NCBI RefSeq assembly: GCF_001942495.1
Contig: NZ_MKZS01000001.1
Span: forward strand, 7,383,039 to 7,447,038
Reading direction: 5' to 3'
Length of the DNA: 64,000 nt
Origin: Moorena bouillonii PNG
GTDB taxonomy: Bacteria; Cyanobacteriota; Cyanobacteriia; Cyanobacteriales; Coleofasciculaceae
Under the pieces are notes generated by a model that did not search any database, had not been told where the DNA came from, and saw only the letters and a list, made by a program, of their open reading frames with translations. The position numbers were made by a program, and so were the translations under genes. Shown here piece after piece: positions 47,887-56,865 of this stretch. The number at the start of each line of letters is the position of its first letter. The first letter of the stretch is position 1.

Positions 47887-49443
47887 TCAGCCATCCGGTG
47901 ACAATTGCTGATAGTAGATATTGACAAGAGAATCGGTAACTTCTGCAATACTCATACCATCGGTTTGTACTTCAATAGCATCAGCTGCCTTGCGCAAGGG
48001 GGCTACAGCACGGGTGCTGTCCTTTAGGTCACGCTGTTGAATCTCCTGCTCCAGCTGTTCTAAGCTGACCTCTTGCCCCTGGTTTTTCAGGTCTTGCTGA
48101 CGGCGACGCGCCCTTTCTTGAACAGAAGCTGTTAAGAATAGTTTGACTTCTGCATTGGGAAAGACATGGGTGCCAATGTCACGACCTTCAGCCACTACTC
48201 CTCCTTGACGACCCCAGCGTTGTTGTTGTTTGAGTAACTCACGGCGTACTGAACTCAAAGCAGCCACTGTAGACACTTTGGCAGTAACGGACTGTGAGCG
48301 AATGACCTGGGTAACTTCTTCTCCATCAACCCACACCTGAATCCCAGACTCTCCTGGTTGATTATTACTCAGATTAATTGTACACTTACTGACTAATTCT
48401 GCGATCGCAGGCTCATCCTCCAAGTCAATACCTGCTTTGAGCACCCGCCATGTCACAGCCCGGTACATAGCACCAGTATCAAGATACATCAATCCTAATT
48501 CTTTGGCTACCAAACGGCTAACGGTAGATTTTCCAGCTCCAGCCGGACCATCAATGGCCACAATCGGTTTACGGTGGGACAGGAGTATATTGTCAATTAA
48601 ACGAGTTGTACCTAAGTGAACTGCGATCGCTAATAATCCTTGCTCTTCAACCTGTTCGAGGGGGGTCAGAGTAACAGGATGTACTAATTCCACATACTCG
48701 ACCTGGATATCCTGGGTTCCAGCTAATTCTGACCTAACCCTCTCAATCAGATTGATGCGATCGCATAATCCACCTTGAAACGCTTTCTGAGCACTACGCA
48801 ACCCTTGATAGAGTAATGATGCTTGGGCTTTTTGTTCTGGTGTCAGGTATTGATTGCGAGAACTACACGCCAGTCCCGACTTTTCCCGCACAATCGGACA
48901 AGGAACAATGGTCACTGGTAACTTTAAATCTGCCACCATACGCTGGATGATTGCCAACTGTTGGGCATCCTTTTGACCAAAATAGGCTCTGTTTGGTCGT
49001 ACCAGATTCAACAGCTTGACTACGACAGTTGCCACACCCTGAAAAAAACCAGGACGAGAGACAGCACATAGGACAGAGGTCATGGTTTTGGGTGGAATCA
49101 CTTGAGTCAATTCATCACCCTTGTCCGCAGTGGGCATTGAATTATCACCATACAACTGGTCTATAGTGGGAGCAAAAATTGCATCAACTCCAATCTGTTG
49201 GCAAAGTTCTTGATCCTGAGCCAATCCACGGGGGTACTCCTGAAAATCCTCTGTCGGTGCAAACTGAAGAGGATTAACAAAAATGCTAACAATGACCAGA
49301 GAATTTTCTCGTCTTGCCCGCTCAATTAAGCTTAAGTGACCGCTGTGCAAGGCTCCCATAGTGGTTACCAGACCCACTTCCTTGCCAGGACCTTGACGTT
49401 CTAAGTAGCAGTGTAATCCAGCAGTTGTTGTAAACAGGTGCAT
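47887..49443 (-). CDS. panC-cmk: Bifunctional pantoate-beta-alanine ligase / cytidylate kinase
   Basis: Residues 1-~285 are PanC (VTTMGALHSGHLSLIERAR, VSIFVNPLQFAPTEDFQEYPR, YFGQKDAQQLAIIQRM); residues ~293-518 are (d)CMP kinase (VAIDGPAGAGKSTVSRLVAKELG, YLDTGAMYRAVTW, VVAEGRDIGTHVFP). It joins pantothenate synthesis and pyrimidine nucleotide supply in one polypeptide. This fusion is a known cyanobacterial feature, so it is not an assembly artefact. Confidence 0.95.
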   Translation of the reverse strand: MHLFTTTAGLHCYLERQGPGKEVGLVTTMGALHSGHLSLIERARRENSLVIVSIFVNPLQFAPTEDFQEYPRGLAQDQELCQQIGVDAIFAPTIDQLYGDNSMPTADKGDELTQVIPPKTMTSVLCAVSRPGFFQGVATVVVKLLNLVRPNRAYFGQKDAQQLAIIQRMVADLKLPVTIVPCPIVREKSGLACSSRNQYLTPEQKAQASLLYQGLRSAQKAFQGGLCDRINLIERVRSELAGTQDIQVEYVELVHPVTLTPLEQVEEQGLLAIAVHLGTTRLIDNILLSHRKPIVAIDGPAGAGKSTVSRLVAKELGLMYLDTGAMYRAVTWRVLKAGIDLEDEPAIAELVSKCTINLSNNQPGESGIQVWVDGEEVTQVIRSQSVTAKVSTVAALSSVRRELLKQQQRWGRQGGVVAEGRDIGTHVFPNAEVKLFLTASVQERARRRQQDLKNQGQEVSLEQLEQEIQQRDLKDSTRAVAPLRKAADAIEVQTDGMSIAEVTDSLVNIYYQQLSPDG

Positions 49444-49845
49444 AAGACTCTAGAGTTTAGATTCATCCGCGCTTATGCCCCACGTCCGCACCGAAGATCG
49501 GCGTGGGATGAATGGCGGACAGGAACTTTGATACTTTGTTTGTTACCGTCTATAATGAAAATAGTAGGGTAATAAAATTAAGAGCTAACCGCCACCTACT
49601 AACTGCAAATACTAACTGAAAATAGAACGAGTTGTATTGTTCCGGTGCGGAGGGGCATCCCGTGTCGTCAATAAAGCTTGCCGTTCGCGTAGCGTGGCCA
49701 AAGGCCTTGTATCCGTTCGCGCAGCGTCGGCGAAAGCCGATACCGTTGGGTGGAGTTGGCAAGAAGCCCACACTGTAATCTCTGATAAGCGTGTGGGAGT
49801 ATGTCACATTCTTATCGATGTTAGCAACATACTCTTAATAAATAT
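49444..49845. repeat. Intergenic region with dispersed palindromic repeats
   Basis: TTCGCGTAGCGTGGCCAAAGGCC and TTCGCGCAGCGTCGGCGAAAGCC cores lie at 49682-49742. No gene is supported in the 400-bp gap. Confidence 0.7.
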
Positions 49846-49887
49846 AAATCTCCAGGAATTGCCAAGTAATTCCTGGAGATTTCTTTT
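49846..49887 (-). terminator. Bidirectional terminator hairpin after rlpA copy 1
   Basis: AAATCTCCAGGAATT (49846-49860) pairs perfectly with AATTCCTGGAGATTT (49868-49882). It lies 24 bp beyond the stop codon of the minus-strand rlpA gene, with CTTTT on the plus side. Confidence 0.75.
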
Positions 49888-49905
49888 GACTAATAACTAA
49901 TTAAT

Positions 49906-50690
49906 TCAATAAAGAATTTCTATATGCACAGGCCCAGTGCCAGAGCTGACCAATCCAATTATTCTGGCAGCTCCTCTGGACAAATCAATAATCCGACCCC
50001 TGACATTTGGTCCACGGTCATTAATCCGGACAATGACGGAGCGACCATTTCTGAGATTAGTCACTTTGACTCTAGTGCCAAACTGCAAGGTACGATGAGC
50101 AGCAGTCAGAGCATATTGATTGAATCTTTCGCCACTAGCAGTGCGCCTGCCATGAAAAGCTGAACCATACCAAGAAGCTACCCCCCTTACACTCCATCGC
50201 ACTCGGCGACGGCTACGCCTTGAAATCGTTGGTACTGTTAGTGGTTGCAGTGTCTGTGATGAAGCACTGCTTTTGTTGAGAGAAGAAGCATAGCCGATAA
50301 GCATAGCGTTTCCTTGGAGATTAGAATCCGGAGAAGCTATCTTCTCAAGTGACTTTGGAATCCCGTCAGTAGTGATTAGCTCAGGCGCTGGTAAGCTTAA
50401 ACTAGCAAGAGTTCTATATTGAGCTGGAAACTCGGCAACATCAAACATCTGCACTTGTTGACTTGAAAGTTTTTCAGCATCTTGAATTGTGGGAGATTTC
50501 CCCCCTGCCATCAGTGGTAAGTCAGGGCTATCTTTAGCTGTGTAGTCAAAGCCCTTAGCTGATGAAATATCATAGGTGCGCTTTCCGTAGGCGAATTTAA
50601 TTCGCCACGGGTCGCACCTGTTGATAACAACGTACCCAAAACTGTTGTTATCAAAGAACCGGTGATCCAACTCCAACTTTTTTGATTCAT
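49906..50690 (-). pseudogene. rlpA: RlpA-like septal-ring protein, copy 1, signal-peptide frame disrupted
   Basis: The C-terminal double-psi beta-barrel is intact ([53 protein letters not shown], in segments). The native start ATG at 50690 ([19 protein letters not shown]) mirrors the paralogue's signal peptide. A 44-bp palindrome at 50575-50618 shifts the frame, so translation from it stops after about 60 codons. An upstream ATG in the other frame would give a protein without a signal peptide. The copy is probably dead. Confidence 0.7.
50575..50618. repeat. 44-bp palindromic repeat inside rlpA copy 1
   Basis: Ends GGTGCG/CGCACC are inverted, and the core GGCGAATTAAATTCGCC is palindromic. Removing 38 nt of it restores the rlpA frame. 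A related sequence lies at 52031-52071. Confidence 0.75.
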
Positions 50691-50877
50691 ATTTAGGTAG
50701 ATAAAACATTATGATTTCAGGCATTTCAGTGCTAAATAAAGCTGGCTTAGCACTCGAACTTGCAAAAAAAATACTTAAACTAAACTTGTTTGATATTACA
50801 ATATTAAGCAAATATTTCTATAAATATTAGAAGACAGCCTTTTCAGATCTAGTGAGGTATAATTAAGATACTATAAT

Positions 50878-51880
50878 TTGAGCCGAGCCAAGAAAGAAGT
50901 GAGACCTTATTCTATTGATTTACGTCATAAGATTATCAATGTGTATGAGAATGAACCTATTTCTCAACGGCAGTTAGCCAAACGGTTTGGAGTGGCTTTG
51001 AGTTTTATTCAAAAATTACTGAAACAATATCGAGAGACGGGCTCTATCGCTCCTAAAGTTCGGACAAAGCAAACTCCAACGAAACTCAATGATGAACAAC
51101 TGGCAGTACTGGGTAGTCTGGTAGAAAAGCATAACGACGCCACCTTGGAAGAACTAAAAGAGCTACTAGCAGCATGATTCGGGAGTCCAGATCAGCCGCT
51201 CCACAGTATATAATATGTTGAAAAAGCTTAAGTTTACCTTAAAAAAAAACCTTTCATGCGGATAAAAAAGAGAGTGCTCGAGTGCAAATTAAGCGAGTAG
51301 AGTTTTGGCAGTTAGTTCAAGGGTTTCTGGCGAAAAACCTGATATTTATAGATGATAATGGTGTGAATCTGGGGATGACTCGGTTACGAGCCCGCTCTCT
51401 AAAAGGAGAAAGAGCTCATGGAAAACGTCCTCACCACCGAGGAAAAAATGTCTCTGTGATTGGAGCTATAGGGTTTAAAGAAATCCTTGCTAAAGCCGAG
51501 GTGATGGGAGCAGTGGATAGATTAACATTTGAAGCATTTATTGCCTGTAAATTAGTTCCCAAACTTTGGAATGAAGCTGTTGTCATTATGGATAATTGCT
51601 CAATTCACTTGTTCGCGTAGCGTGGCCTTTTGGCCAGCAAAAATATCGAAGAATTAATTACGGCAGCAGGGGCTCGTCTAATTTATTTGCCACCCTATTC
51701 ACCAGACTTTTCGCCGATTGAGCATCTTTGGTCAAAGATTAAATCGATACTACGGTCAATTGGAGCGAGGAATTATCCGTTCCTTGGTGGATGCAATTGA
51801 TGAAGCTTTTGAGCAAGTCTCTCTGAAAGATATTAAAAATTGGTTTACCCATTGCTGTTATTGTACATCATTAGACTAAA
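50878..51880 (+). pseudogene. IS630 transposase, multiply frameshifted
   Basis: The N-terminal helix-turn-helix part is 50878-51177 (YSIDLRHKIINVYENEPISQRQLAKRFG). The DDE part resumes at 51282 (FIDDNGVNLGMTRLRARSLKG, first Asp; VVIMDNCSIH, second Asp) and after the break LIYLPPYSPDFSPIEHLWSK holds the Glu. Breaks: near 51178 and the A-run at 51241; a 25-bp repeat insert at 51612-51636; a 1-bp shift near 51770. All three acidic residues survive in pieces. Confidence 0.85.
51612..51636 (+). repeat. 25-bp palindromic repeat inserted in the IS630 transposase
   Basis: TTCGCGTAGCGTGGCC plus TTTTGGCCA. Removing exactly 25 nt joins SIHL to AKNIEE in one frame, matching the family's conserved region after the second Asp. 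Confidence 0.8.
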
Positions 51881-52030
51881 ACAGGCTGTAATAAATTAAA
51901 TTTTAGTACTCCTTAAAAAACGGAATTTAGCTAACTTTAAAAAAAAAAAAAGCTCAAACCTAAGCCAGGAATCAACTTATCGATTTTTAAAGTTTAGTTA
52001 AAGTTGGAGTTTCTGAAAAAGCGATGCAGA

Positions 52031-52190
52031 GGTGTGACCCGTGGCGAATTTAATTACGGGTCAAACGCACCATTACGGTCTTGGGGAGCCAGTGCGGTCT
52101 TGGGGGGAACCCCCACTCGCGCTTTGCATGGCTGACAGGTGCGGAAGCAGTATGTCACAAGCCTCACAGCTTAGTTGCGCTTAGGCTATC
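52031..52190. repeat. Dispersed repeats downstream of IS630
   Basis: GACCCGTGGCGAATTTAATTACGGGTC (related to the rlpA insert) is followed by GCGGTCTTGGGGGGAACCCCCAC, which is shared with the insert at 58310-58362. No gene is present in 51891-52378. Confidence 0.7.
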
Positions 52191-52201
52191 CACTTAAACA
52201 A

Positions 52202-52238
52202 TAAGCATTCAGCTAACCCCCTAGGCTGAATGCTCATC
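52202..52238. terminator. Hairpin AGCATTCAGC...GCTGAATGCT
   Basis: A 10-bp stem (52204-52213 / 52225-52234) identical to that at 21966-21991, with a different loop. It may terminate rlpA copy 2 on the minus strand. Confidence 0.5.
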
Positions 52239-52337
52239 TTAAGCAGGCACACGGATGATACTAATACTAATTCTCGTGTCTACCTGCAACAAATTTTTTT
52301 TCACCTTTGGTAATGGGTAATTGGGAATTGGATTACA

Positions 52338-52368
52338 ATTAGCCATTAGCCATTAGCCATTAGCCATT
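52338..52368. repeat. Heptamer tandem repeat (ATTAGCC)
   Basis: Four copies end ten bases before the 3' end of rlpA copy 2. Confidence 0.85.
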
Positions 52369-52378
52369 ACCGTTCAAG

Positions 52379-53464
52379 TTAATATAAAACCTCTAGACGC
52401 ACAGCAGCAGTGCCAGATCTTTCAACTCCGATAACTCGGGCTGCTGCTCTGGAAAGGTCAATAACGCGATTTCTGCTGTGCGGTCCACGGTCATTAATTC
52501 GCACAATGACGGAGCGACCATTTCTCATGTTAGTCACCCTCACCCTAGTCCCAAACCGCAAGGTACGATGAGCAGCAGTCAGGGCGTATTGATTAAATCG
52601 CTCACCACTGGCAGTGCGGCGGCCATGGAAACCCGGACCATACCATGAAGCCATACCCCTCATCTGACTTCTTACTCGCCGACGAGTGGTACTCCTAGCT
52701 ACTTTCTGTACTGTTCGTGGTTTTGGTGCTGGCGGTAAGTCCGCAATTTCTGTGAGAGGGGGAGCATAACCGATCAGCCGTCGCAATCGATTAGTAGCTT
52801 GTAGAGCATCTTCAGCCAGGTCTTTGGTGGTATCTGGCAGAATTGTATTCTCATCAACTTGGACTAATTCTTGCCCATTTACTTGAATGCTGTAGCTTTT
52901 GTAGGAACCATTCCAACGGACAGTGATTGACTCAGCATTGACATTGTTGCCATGAAGTTCATTGATCCGAGCAGCAACCACTTGAGCCCGCCGGATTGAG
53001 TCATTTTCTGACCCATTAGCATCCGATATCGTAGCGTTGCCTGGGGCAACAGAAGACGGAGTTGCTATCTTTTCAACCTCAGTAGCAACTATGTCTTTGG
53101 TAGGGTCAGCATTGATTTCCTGTGAACCTAGGAAAGTCAGAACAGGAATACTACGGACATACAGTGTAGCTGCCTGACGTCCTGCAAGTTCATAAGCATA
53201 AATATTGGTAATGATTTCATCAGGTTTAGCAGTTCTCAGTTGCTCTGGAAACTCAGCCACTTGAAACTCTGGTGTTGGCTGAGCTGGTAGTTTTTCTATT
53301 GCTGCAGTTGCGCTAGATGGCAATTCTTCTGCCAGTTGAGCATCAGAATTTCCTGTCACAGTCTGAGTAACTGTCTCAGCGGATGAGACAGGAATTGATA
53401 TTGTTGCACCGAGAACTGTTGTTAGCACAGAAACGGTGATGCCACCCCAAATTTTTTGATTCAT
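52379..53464 (-). CDS. rlpA: RlpA-like septal-ring protein, copy 2, intact
   Basis: 361 residues. The signal peptide ([26 protein letters not shown]) precedes a low-complexity spacer and a region with ANLxx-type segments ([20 protein letters not shown]). The C-terminal DPBB domain has [39 protein letters not shown] and [22 protein letters not shown], including the Asp and His of lytic-type RlpA. It acts on peptidoglycan in the periplasm. Its DPBB is very close to copy 1, so a recent duplication is likely. Confidence 0.9.
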   Translation of the reverse strand: MNQKIWGGITVSVLTTVLGATISIPVSSAETVTQTVTGNSDAQLAEELPSSATAAIEKLPAQPTPEFQVAEFPEQLRTAKPDEIITNIYAYELAGRQAATLYVRSIPVLTFLGSQEINADPTKDIVATEVEKIATPSSVAPGNATISDANGSENDSIRRAQVVAARINELHGNNVNAESITVRWNGSYKSYSIQVNGQELVQVDENTILPDTTKDLAEDALQATNRLRRLIGYAPPLTEIADLPPAPKPRTVQKVARSTTRRRVRSQMRGMASWYGPGFHGRRTASGERFNQYALTAAHRTLRFGTRVRVTNMRNGRSVIVRINDRGPHSRNRVIDLSRAAARVIGVERSGTAAVRLEVLY

Positions 53465-54053
53465 AGGTCTGTAGTCTAAGATAATTGGCAGTTTTAGGCA
53501 TTATGGTGCTGCAACAAACGCAGTAACATAACTTCAACTTGCCCATTAACTCCTCACAAATGGTTATTTCCTCACAAATGGTTATTAGTGATTTAACTAA
53601 AAACCTGGAATAGACTACCATAAAGTTTCTGATGGTGGAATCCCCATTTTATGAAGCTGTTACCAAGAACTTGTCAAAATTGACGGTTGTAGATTGACCA
53701 CAAACTAAGTTATATTAGTGGTTAGAGCTTTTGTTAAATTTTTGTGAAGTAACTCCAAGAATAGTTAATTCTTATCAATCCCATCAAGATCTGTGAAATA
53801 ACTAATGAATCAGCTTCAACAAATTTCCGACCTAAAGTAAACTTGAATACAGACTAGGTGCAAGCAATTCTGGTATATAAGGGCACTTACCACAGCGTTT
53901 ACCACGGCGTTTACCACGGCGCTTACCACGGCGCTTACCACGACCTTCCTCAACACACTACTGATCTCACCCTATTTGCACCCTAGGTCTTGATCGACGC
54001 TACGCTGTAAAATACATCCTGCATTTCTAGCTCAAAAGCATTTGTGTGTTCCC
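53465..54053. other. Intergenic region with a 12-bp tandem repeat
   Basis: 53886-53945 holds five 12-bp TTACCACGGCGT-type units preceding purM. The rest is AT-rich, contains the promoters of the divergent rlpA and purM genes, and shows no gene. Confidence 0.6.
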
Positions 54054-55094
54054 ATGGATTATCGAGACGCTGGTGTTGATATTGAAGCAGGTCGAGGATT
54101 TGTTAAGCAAATCCGTAGCCTGGTAAAAAGTACCCACCGTTCGGAAGTATTAGGTGGACTGGGTGGCTTTAGTGGTTGCTTTCAGCTGCCAGTGGGATAT
54201 ACTGAGCCAGTGTTGGTATCTGGAACTGATGGAGTTGGTACTAAACTCAAATTGGCTCAAGACCTTAACCGCCATGACACCGTTGGCATGGATTTGGTAG
54301 CCATGTGCGTCAACGATGTCTTGACTGTTGGTGCGGAACCCCTGTTTTTCTTGGATTATTTAGCAACTGGCAAGCTCAATCAACAACAACTGACTCAGGT
54401 TGTTGCCGGTATTGCCCAAGGTTGTCGTCTGGCTGGGTGTGCTTTACTAGGAGGGGAAACCGCAGAAATGCCTGGTTTCTACGAACTCGCCGAGTATGAC
54501 CTAGCAGGGTTTTGTGTAGGAATTGTGGAAAAGAGCCGTATGTTGGACGGTTCCCAAGTGCAAATTGGAGATGTGGCAATTGGTTTGGCCAGTCAGGGCG
54601 TCCACAGCAATGGTTTTAGTCTGATCCGGAAAATTGTTCAGGATTCCCCAGACAACGCTCTTTCCTGGGACATAACTCCGGAATTGTTAGCTGGTAAAAG
54701 CTTAGGGGAGGAATTGTTGACACCAACTCAGATTTACGTGAAACCGGTACTTGATGCTCGTAGGGCTGGTATCGAGATTCACGGTATGGCTCACATTACC
54801 GGCGGCGGTATCCCAGAAAACCTCCCTCGTTGCCTGGGTGCTGGACAATCCGTCCAGATTTATCCCAACAGCTGGGTGATTCCACCAATTTTTCAGTGGC
54901 TAGCTCACACAGGTCAGGTTAGTCCTCAGGCAATGTTTGATACCTATAATATGGGGATTGGTTTTGTGCTGATTGTTCCTCAACAGCAGGTTGAGGAAAC
55001 CCTAACATCGTTTAATTCACAGCAGGTAAATGCATGTAAAATTGGTGAAGTAATCCCAGGGGATGGTGGTGTTGTTGGTCTACTTATCCCGTGA
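54054..55094 (+). CDS. purM: Phosphoribosylformylglycinamidine cyclo-ligase (AIR synthetase)
   Basis: 346 residues starting [21 protein letters not shown] 12 bp upstream in frame is less likely. It has [68 protein letters not shown] and [13 protein letters not shown] split over the ATP and substrate sites. It forms AIR from FGAM in purine synthesis. An IS element lies 50 bp downstream. Confidence 0.96.
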   Translation: MDYRDAGVDIEAGRGFVKQIRSLVKSTHRSEVLGGLGGFSGCFQLPVGYTEPVLVSGTDGVGTKLKLAQDLNRHDTVGMDLVAMCVNDVLTVGAEPLFFLDYLATGKLNQQQLTQVVAGIAQGCRLAGCALLGGETAEMPGFYELAEYDLAGFCVGIVEKSRMLDGSQVQIGDVAIGLASQGVHSNGFSLIRKIVQDSPDNALSWDITPELLAGKSLGEELLTPTQIYVKPVLDARRAGIEIHGMAHITGGGIPENLPRCLGAGQSVQIYPNSWVIPPIFQWLAHTGQVSPQAMFDTYNMGIGFVLIVPQQQVEETLTSFNSQQVNACKIGEVIPGDGGVVGLLIP

Positions 55095-55126
55095 TCGGAT
55101 CAGGCTTCTGGGTGGGGAGTCTCTCA

Positions 55127-55300
55127 ATCATTCTCTCAATCAGAAGTTGACACTCCCCACTGATAGAATCAGGGGGATTCTTGGTTCAACGAGTCAGCTT
55201 GCTCATCCAGGTCATAACCAAGAAGAGTAGAGGCCAATTCTCCCCAAGCGTTTCGAAAAGTTCCGGTGTGCCCCACCGTACTCAAGGCTCTCGTTAAAAT
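55127..55300 (-). ncRNA. Predicted omega RNA with guide segment of TnpB
   Basis: By family rule the scaffold covers the 3' end of tnpB through the right-end hairpin ending GTGTCAA at 55147. The guide is then the ~20 nt beyond it, starting CTTCTGATTGAGAGAATG (55146 downward). Scaffold 5' limit is arbitrary. Confidence 0.5.
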
Positions 55301-56466
55301 GTTTTTGGCAGCGTTGTGGTCTCTGTCTAACTGGCAGCCACATTTACAAATATGGGTTCTAGTTGATAGAGACTTTTTAACCACTTCACCACAGTTGGAA
55401 CAACTTTGACTCGTGTAGGCGGGGTTCACTGCAACAGTTATCCTGCCAAACTTTAGACCAAAATATTCCAACCATTCTCGAAATTGATACCAACCTGCAT
55501 CATTAATAGATTTGGCAAGACAGTGGTTTTTAACCATATTACGAACCCTCAAATCTTCATAGGCGACCAGGTCGTTAGACCGGATTACGCAGCGCGCCAA
55601 TCTCTTAGCGTGCTCATGGCGTTGCCTACTTATTCTAAGGTGTGTCCTACCTAGTCTATTAATTGCTTTTTTACGGTTAGCAGAGCCTTTCTTTTTTCGA
55701 GAAACTCGACGTTGATAAAACTTTAAACGTTTTTCCCCTTTTCGGTAAAATCGTGGGTTAGGTTCTGAGTATCCATCAGAGTCTGTGTAAAACTCCTTTA
55801 AGCCAACGTCCAATCCAATAGTAAACCCAGTGGCTTCTAGTTGTTCTTGGTTCTCTACTTTCACACAGAACTGGACATAATAGCCATCAGCTCTCTGGAC
55901 AATCCGAACTCGTTTTATTAGCTTCTGCTCGAATCTCCATAAGTCCCAGGTACCCTTGAGCTTGACTTTTCCGATACCCTTCTTGTCGGTGAATTTTATG
56001 GACTTCTTATCTGGGGATAACTTCCATCCAGATTGCTTATACTCCACTGACCTAGAATGTTTCTTGAAACGAGGATAACCCTTCTTTCCAGGAATTTTAT
56101 TTTTGCAGTTATCAAAGAAACGTTTTATAGCGCGTTCTACGTTCTCAACAGAGGCTTGGCAAGCATGACTGTTGAGGTCTCTGACAAACTTGAATTCGTC
56201 TCTTAGTTGAGTGTTGTAACGATAGAGTTCTTTTTTCCCTGTACCACGATTGTCCATCCAGTACCGAAGTACTTTATTGCGGACAAAGCGAGCCGTTCTA
56301 ATGGCTTCATTTATTGCCAACCTTTGAAGCTCTTTGAGAACAGCCTTGAACTCCATGACCAACACTCGTGTATCACCTCCTTGGGTTCTTACTTTACTTA
56401 CTATTATAGACTACAATCTAGATTTAAAAGTCCCCGAACAGTTAGGGAATAAATTCCCGTTCGGGC
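55147..56466 (-). mobile_element. IS200/IS605-type element with TnpB only (IS1341-like)
   Basis: The left end holds a hairpin (56432-56466: CCCGAAC/GTTCGGG with inner GGGAAT/ATTCCC). The right end holds GAATCCCCCTGAT...ATCAGTGGGGAGTGTCAA (55147-55180). No TnpA (Y1 transposase) gene is inside, so movement would need one in trans. The element sits between purM and the group II intron. Confidence 0.85.
55169..56365 (-). CDS. tnpB: TnpB RNA-guided nuclease
   Basis: 398 residues from GTG 56365, nine bases after AAGGAGGT. RuvC residues are present: Asp in FTIGLDVGLKEFY, Glu in DLVAYEDLRVRNM, Asp in CQLDRDHNAAKNIL. The zinc finger is CSNCG...CKCG. TnpB proteins of this family cut DNA next to a TAM using an RNA made from the right end. 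The protein appears complete and potentially active. Confidence 0.93.
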   Translation of the reverse strand: MLVMEFKAVLKELQRLAINEAIRTARFVRNKVLRYWMDNRGTGKKELYRYNTQLRDEFKFVRDLNSHACQASVENVERAIKRFFDNCKNKIPGKKGYPRFKKHSRSVEYKQSGWKLSPDKKSIKFTDKKGIGKVKLKGTWDLWRFEQKLIKRVRIVQRADGYYVQFCVKVENQEQLEATGFTIGLDVGLKEFYTDSDGYSEPNPRFYRKGEKRLKFYQRRVSRKKKGSANRKKAINRLGRTHLRISRQRHEHAKRLARCVIRSNDLVAYEDLRVRNMVKNHCLAKSINDAGWYQFREWLEYFGLKFGRITVAVNPAYTSQSCSNCGEVVKKSLSTRTHICKCGCQLDRDHNAAKNILTRALSTVGHTGTFRNAWGELASTLLGYDLDEQADSLNQESP

Positions 56467-56760
56467 TAACCATTAAACTAAGCCGGTGAGTCGCCTCACC
56501 GACTCGTCTTCAAAACCGTACGTGACACTTTCGTATCATACGGCTCCTCATTATAGGAACCATTGACATTGGTACCTCTAGAATGGATTTTCATCTAACT
56601 CGTTAGAGTTGATTTTTGTTCCATGTTTGATGTCATGGCAATGTAGGTGTAACAGTTCTAAATTTTTATCTAGGTCGTTTCCACCCTTAGCGCGTGGTAT
56701 TATGTGATGTTTTTCCAATAAATCGCCATCCCTGAATGTAAGTCCACAATGGGTACATTT

Positions 56761-56865
56761 CCGGAAACGAAACCTTAGATAGTGGAGCCTTACTACAACA
56801 GACTTCAACCTTTTACGCATAACCTACCAACTATAAAGGCTCCACTATCTTACGGTAACTTCAAA
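56761..56865 (-). repeat. 105-bp structured hairpin element, copy B, inside the intron protein gene
   Basis: The stem GATAGTGGAGCCTT pairs with AAGGCTCCACTATC. Length is exactly 35 codons, so the RT and HNH parts stay in one frame but are separated by two TAG codons inside the element. Removing it joins RQEG to KCTHCG. Confidence 0.8.

Larger units (their letters stand above)
50834..51890 (+). mobile_element. IS630-family insertion sequence, decayed
   Basis: Ends ACAGCCTTTTCAGATCTA (left) and the complement of TTAGACTAAAACAGGCTGT (right) are imperfect inverted repeats. The transposase is broken into several frames. The element separates two paralogous rlpA genes. IS630 elements insert at TA, and TA-rich flanks fit. 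Confidence 0.75.

Noticed and set aside
53886-53945. Possible CRISPR-like array upstream of purM
   Set aside because: The 12-bp units are contiguous with no spacers; it is a simple tandem repeat. The same holds for 6353-6498.
56578-56820. Independent HNH endonuclease or IscB-type gene
   Set aside because: The CxxC...HHIIPRAKGG...HCHD pattern and in-frame position after the RT show it is the intron protein's own endonuclease domain.
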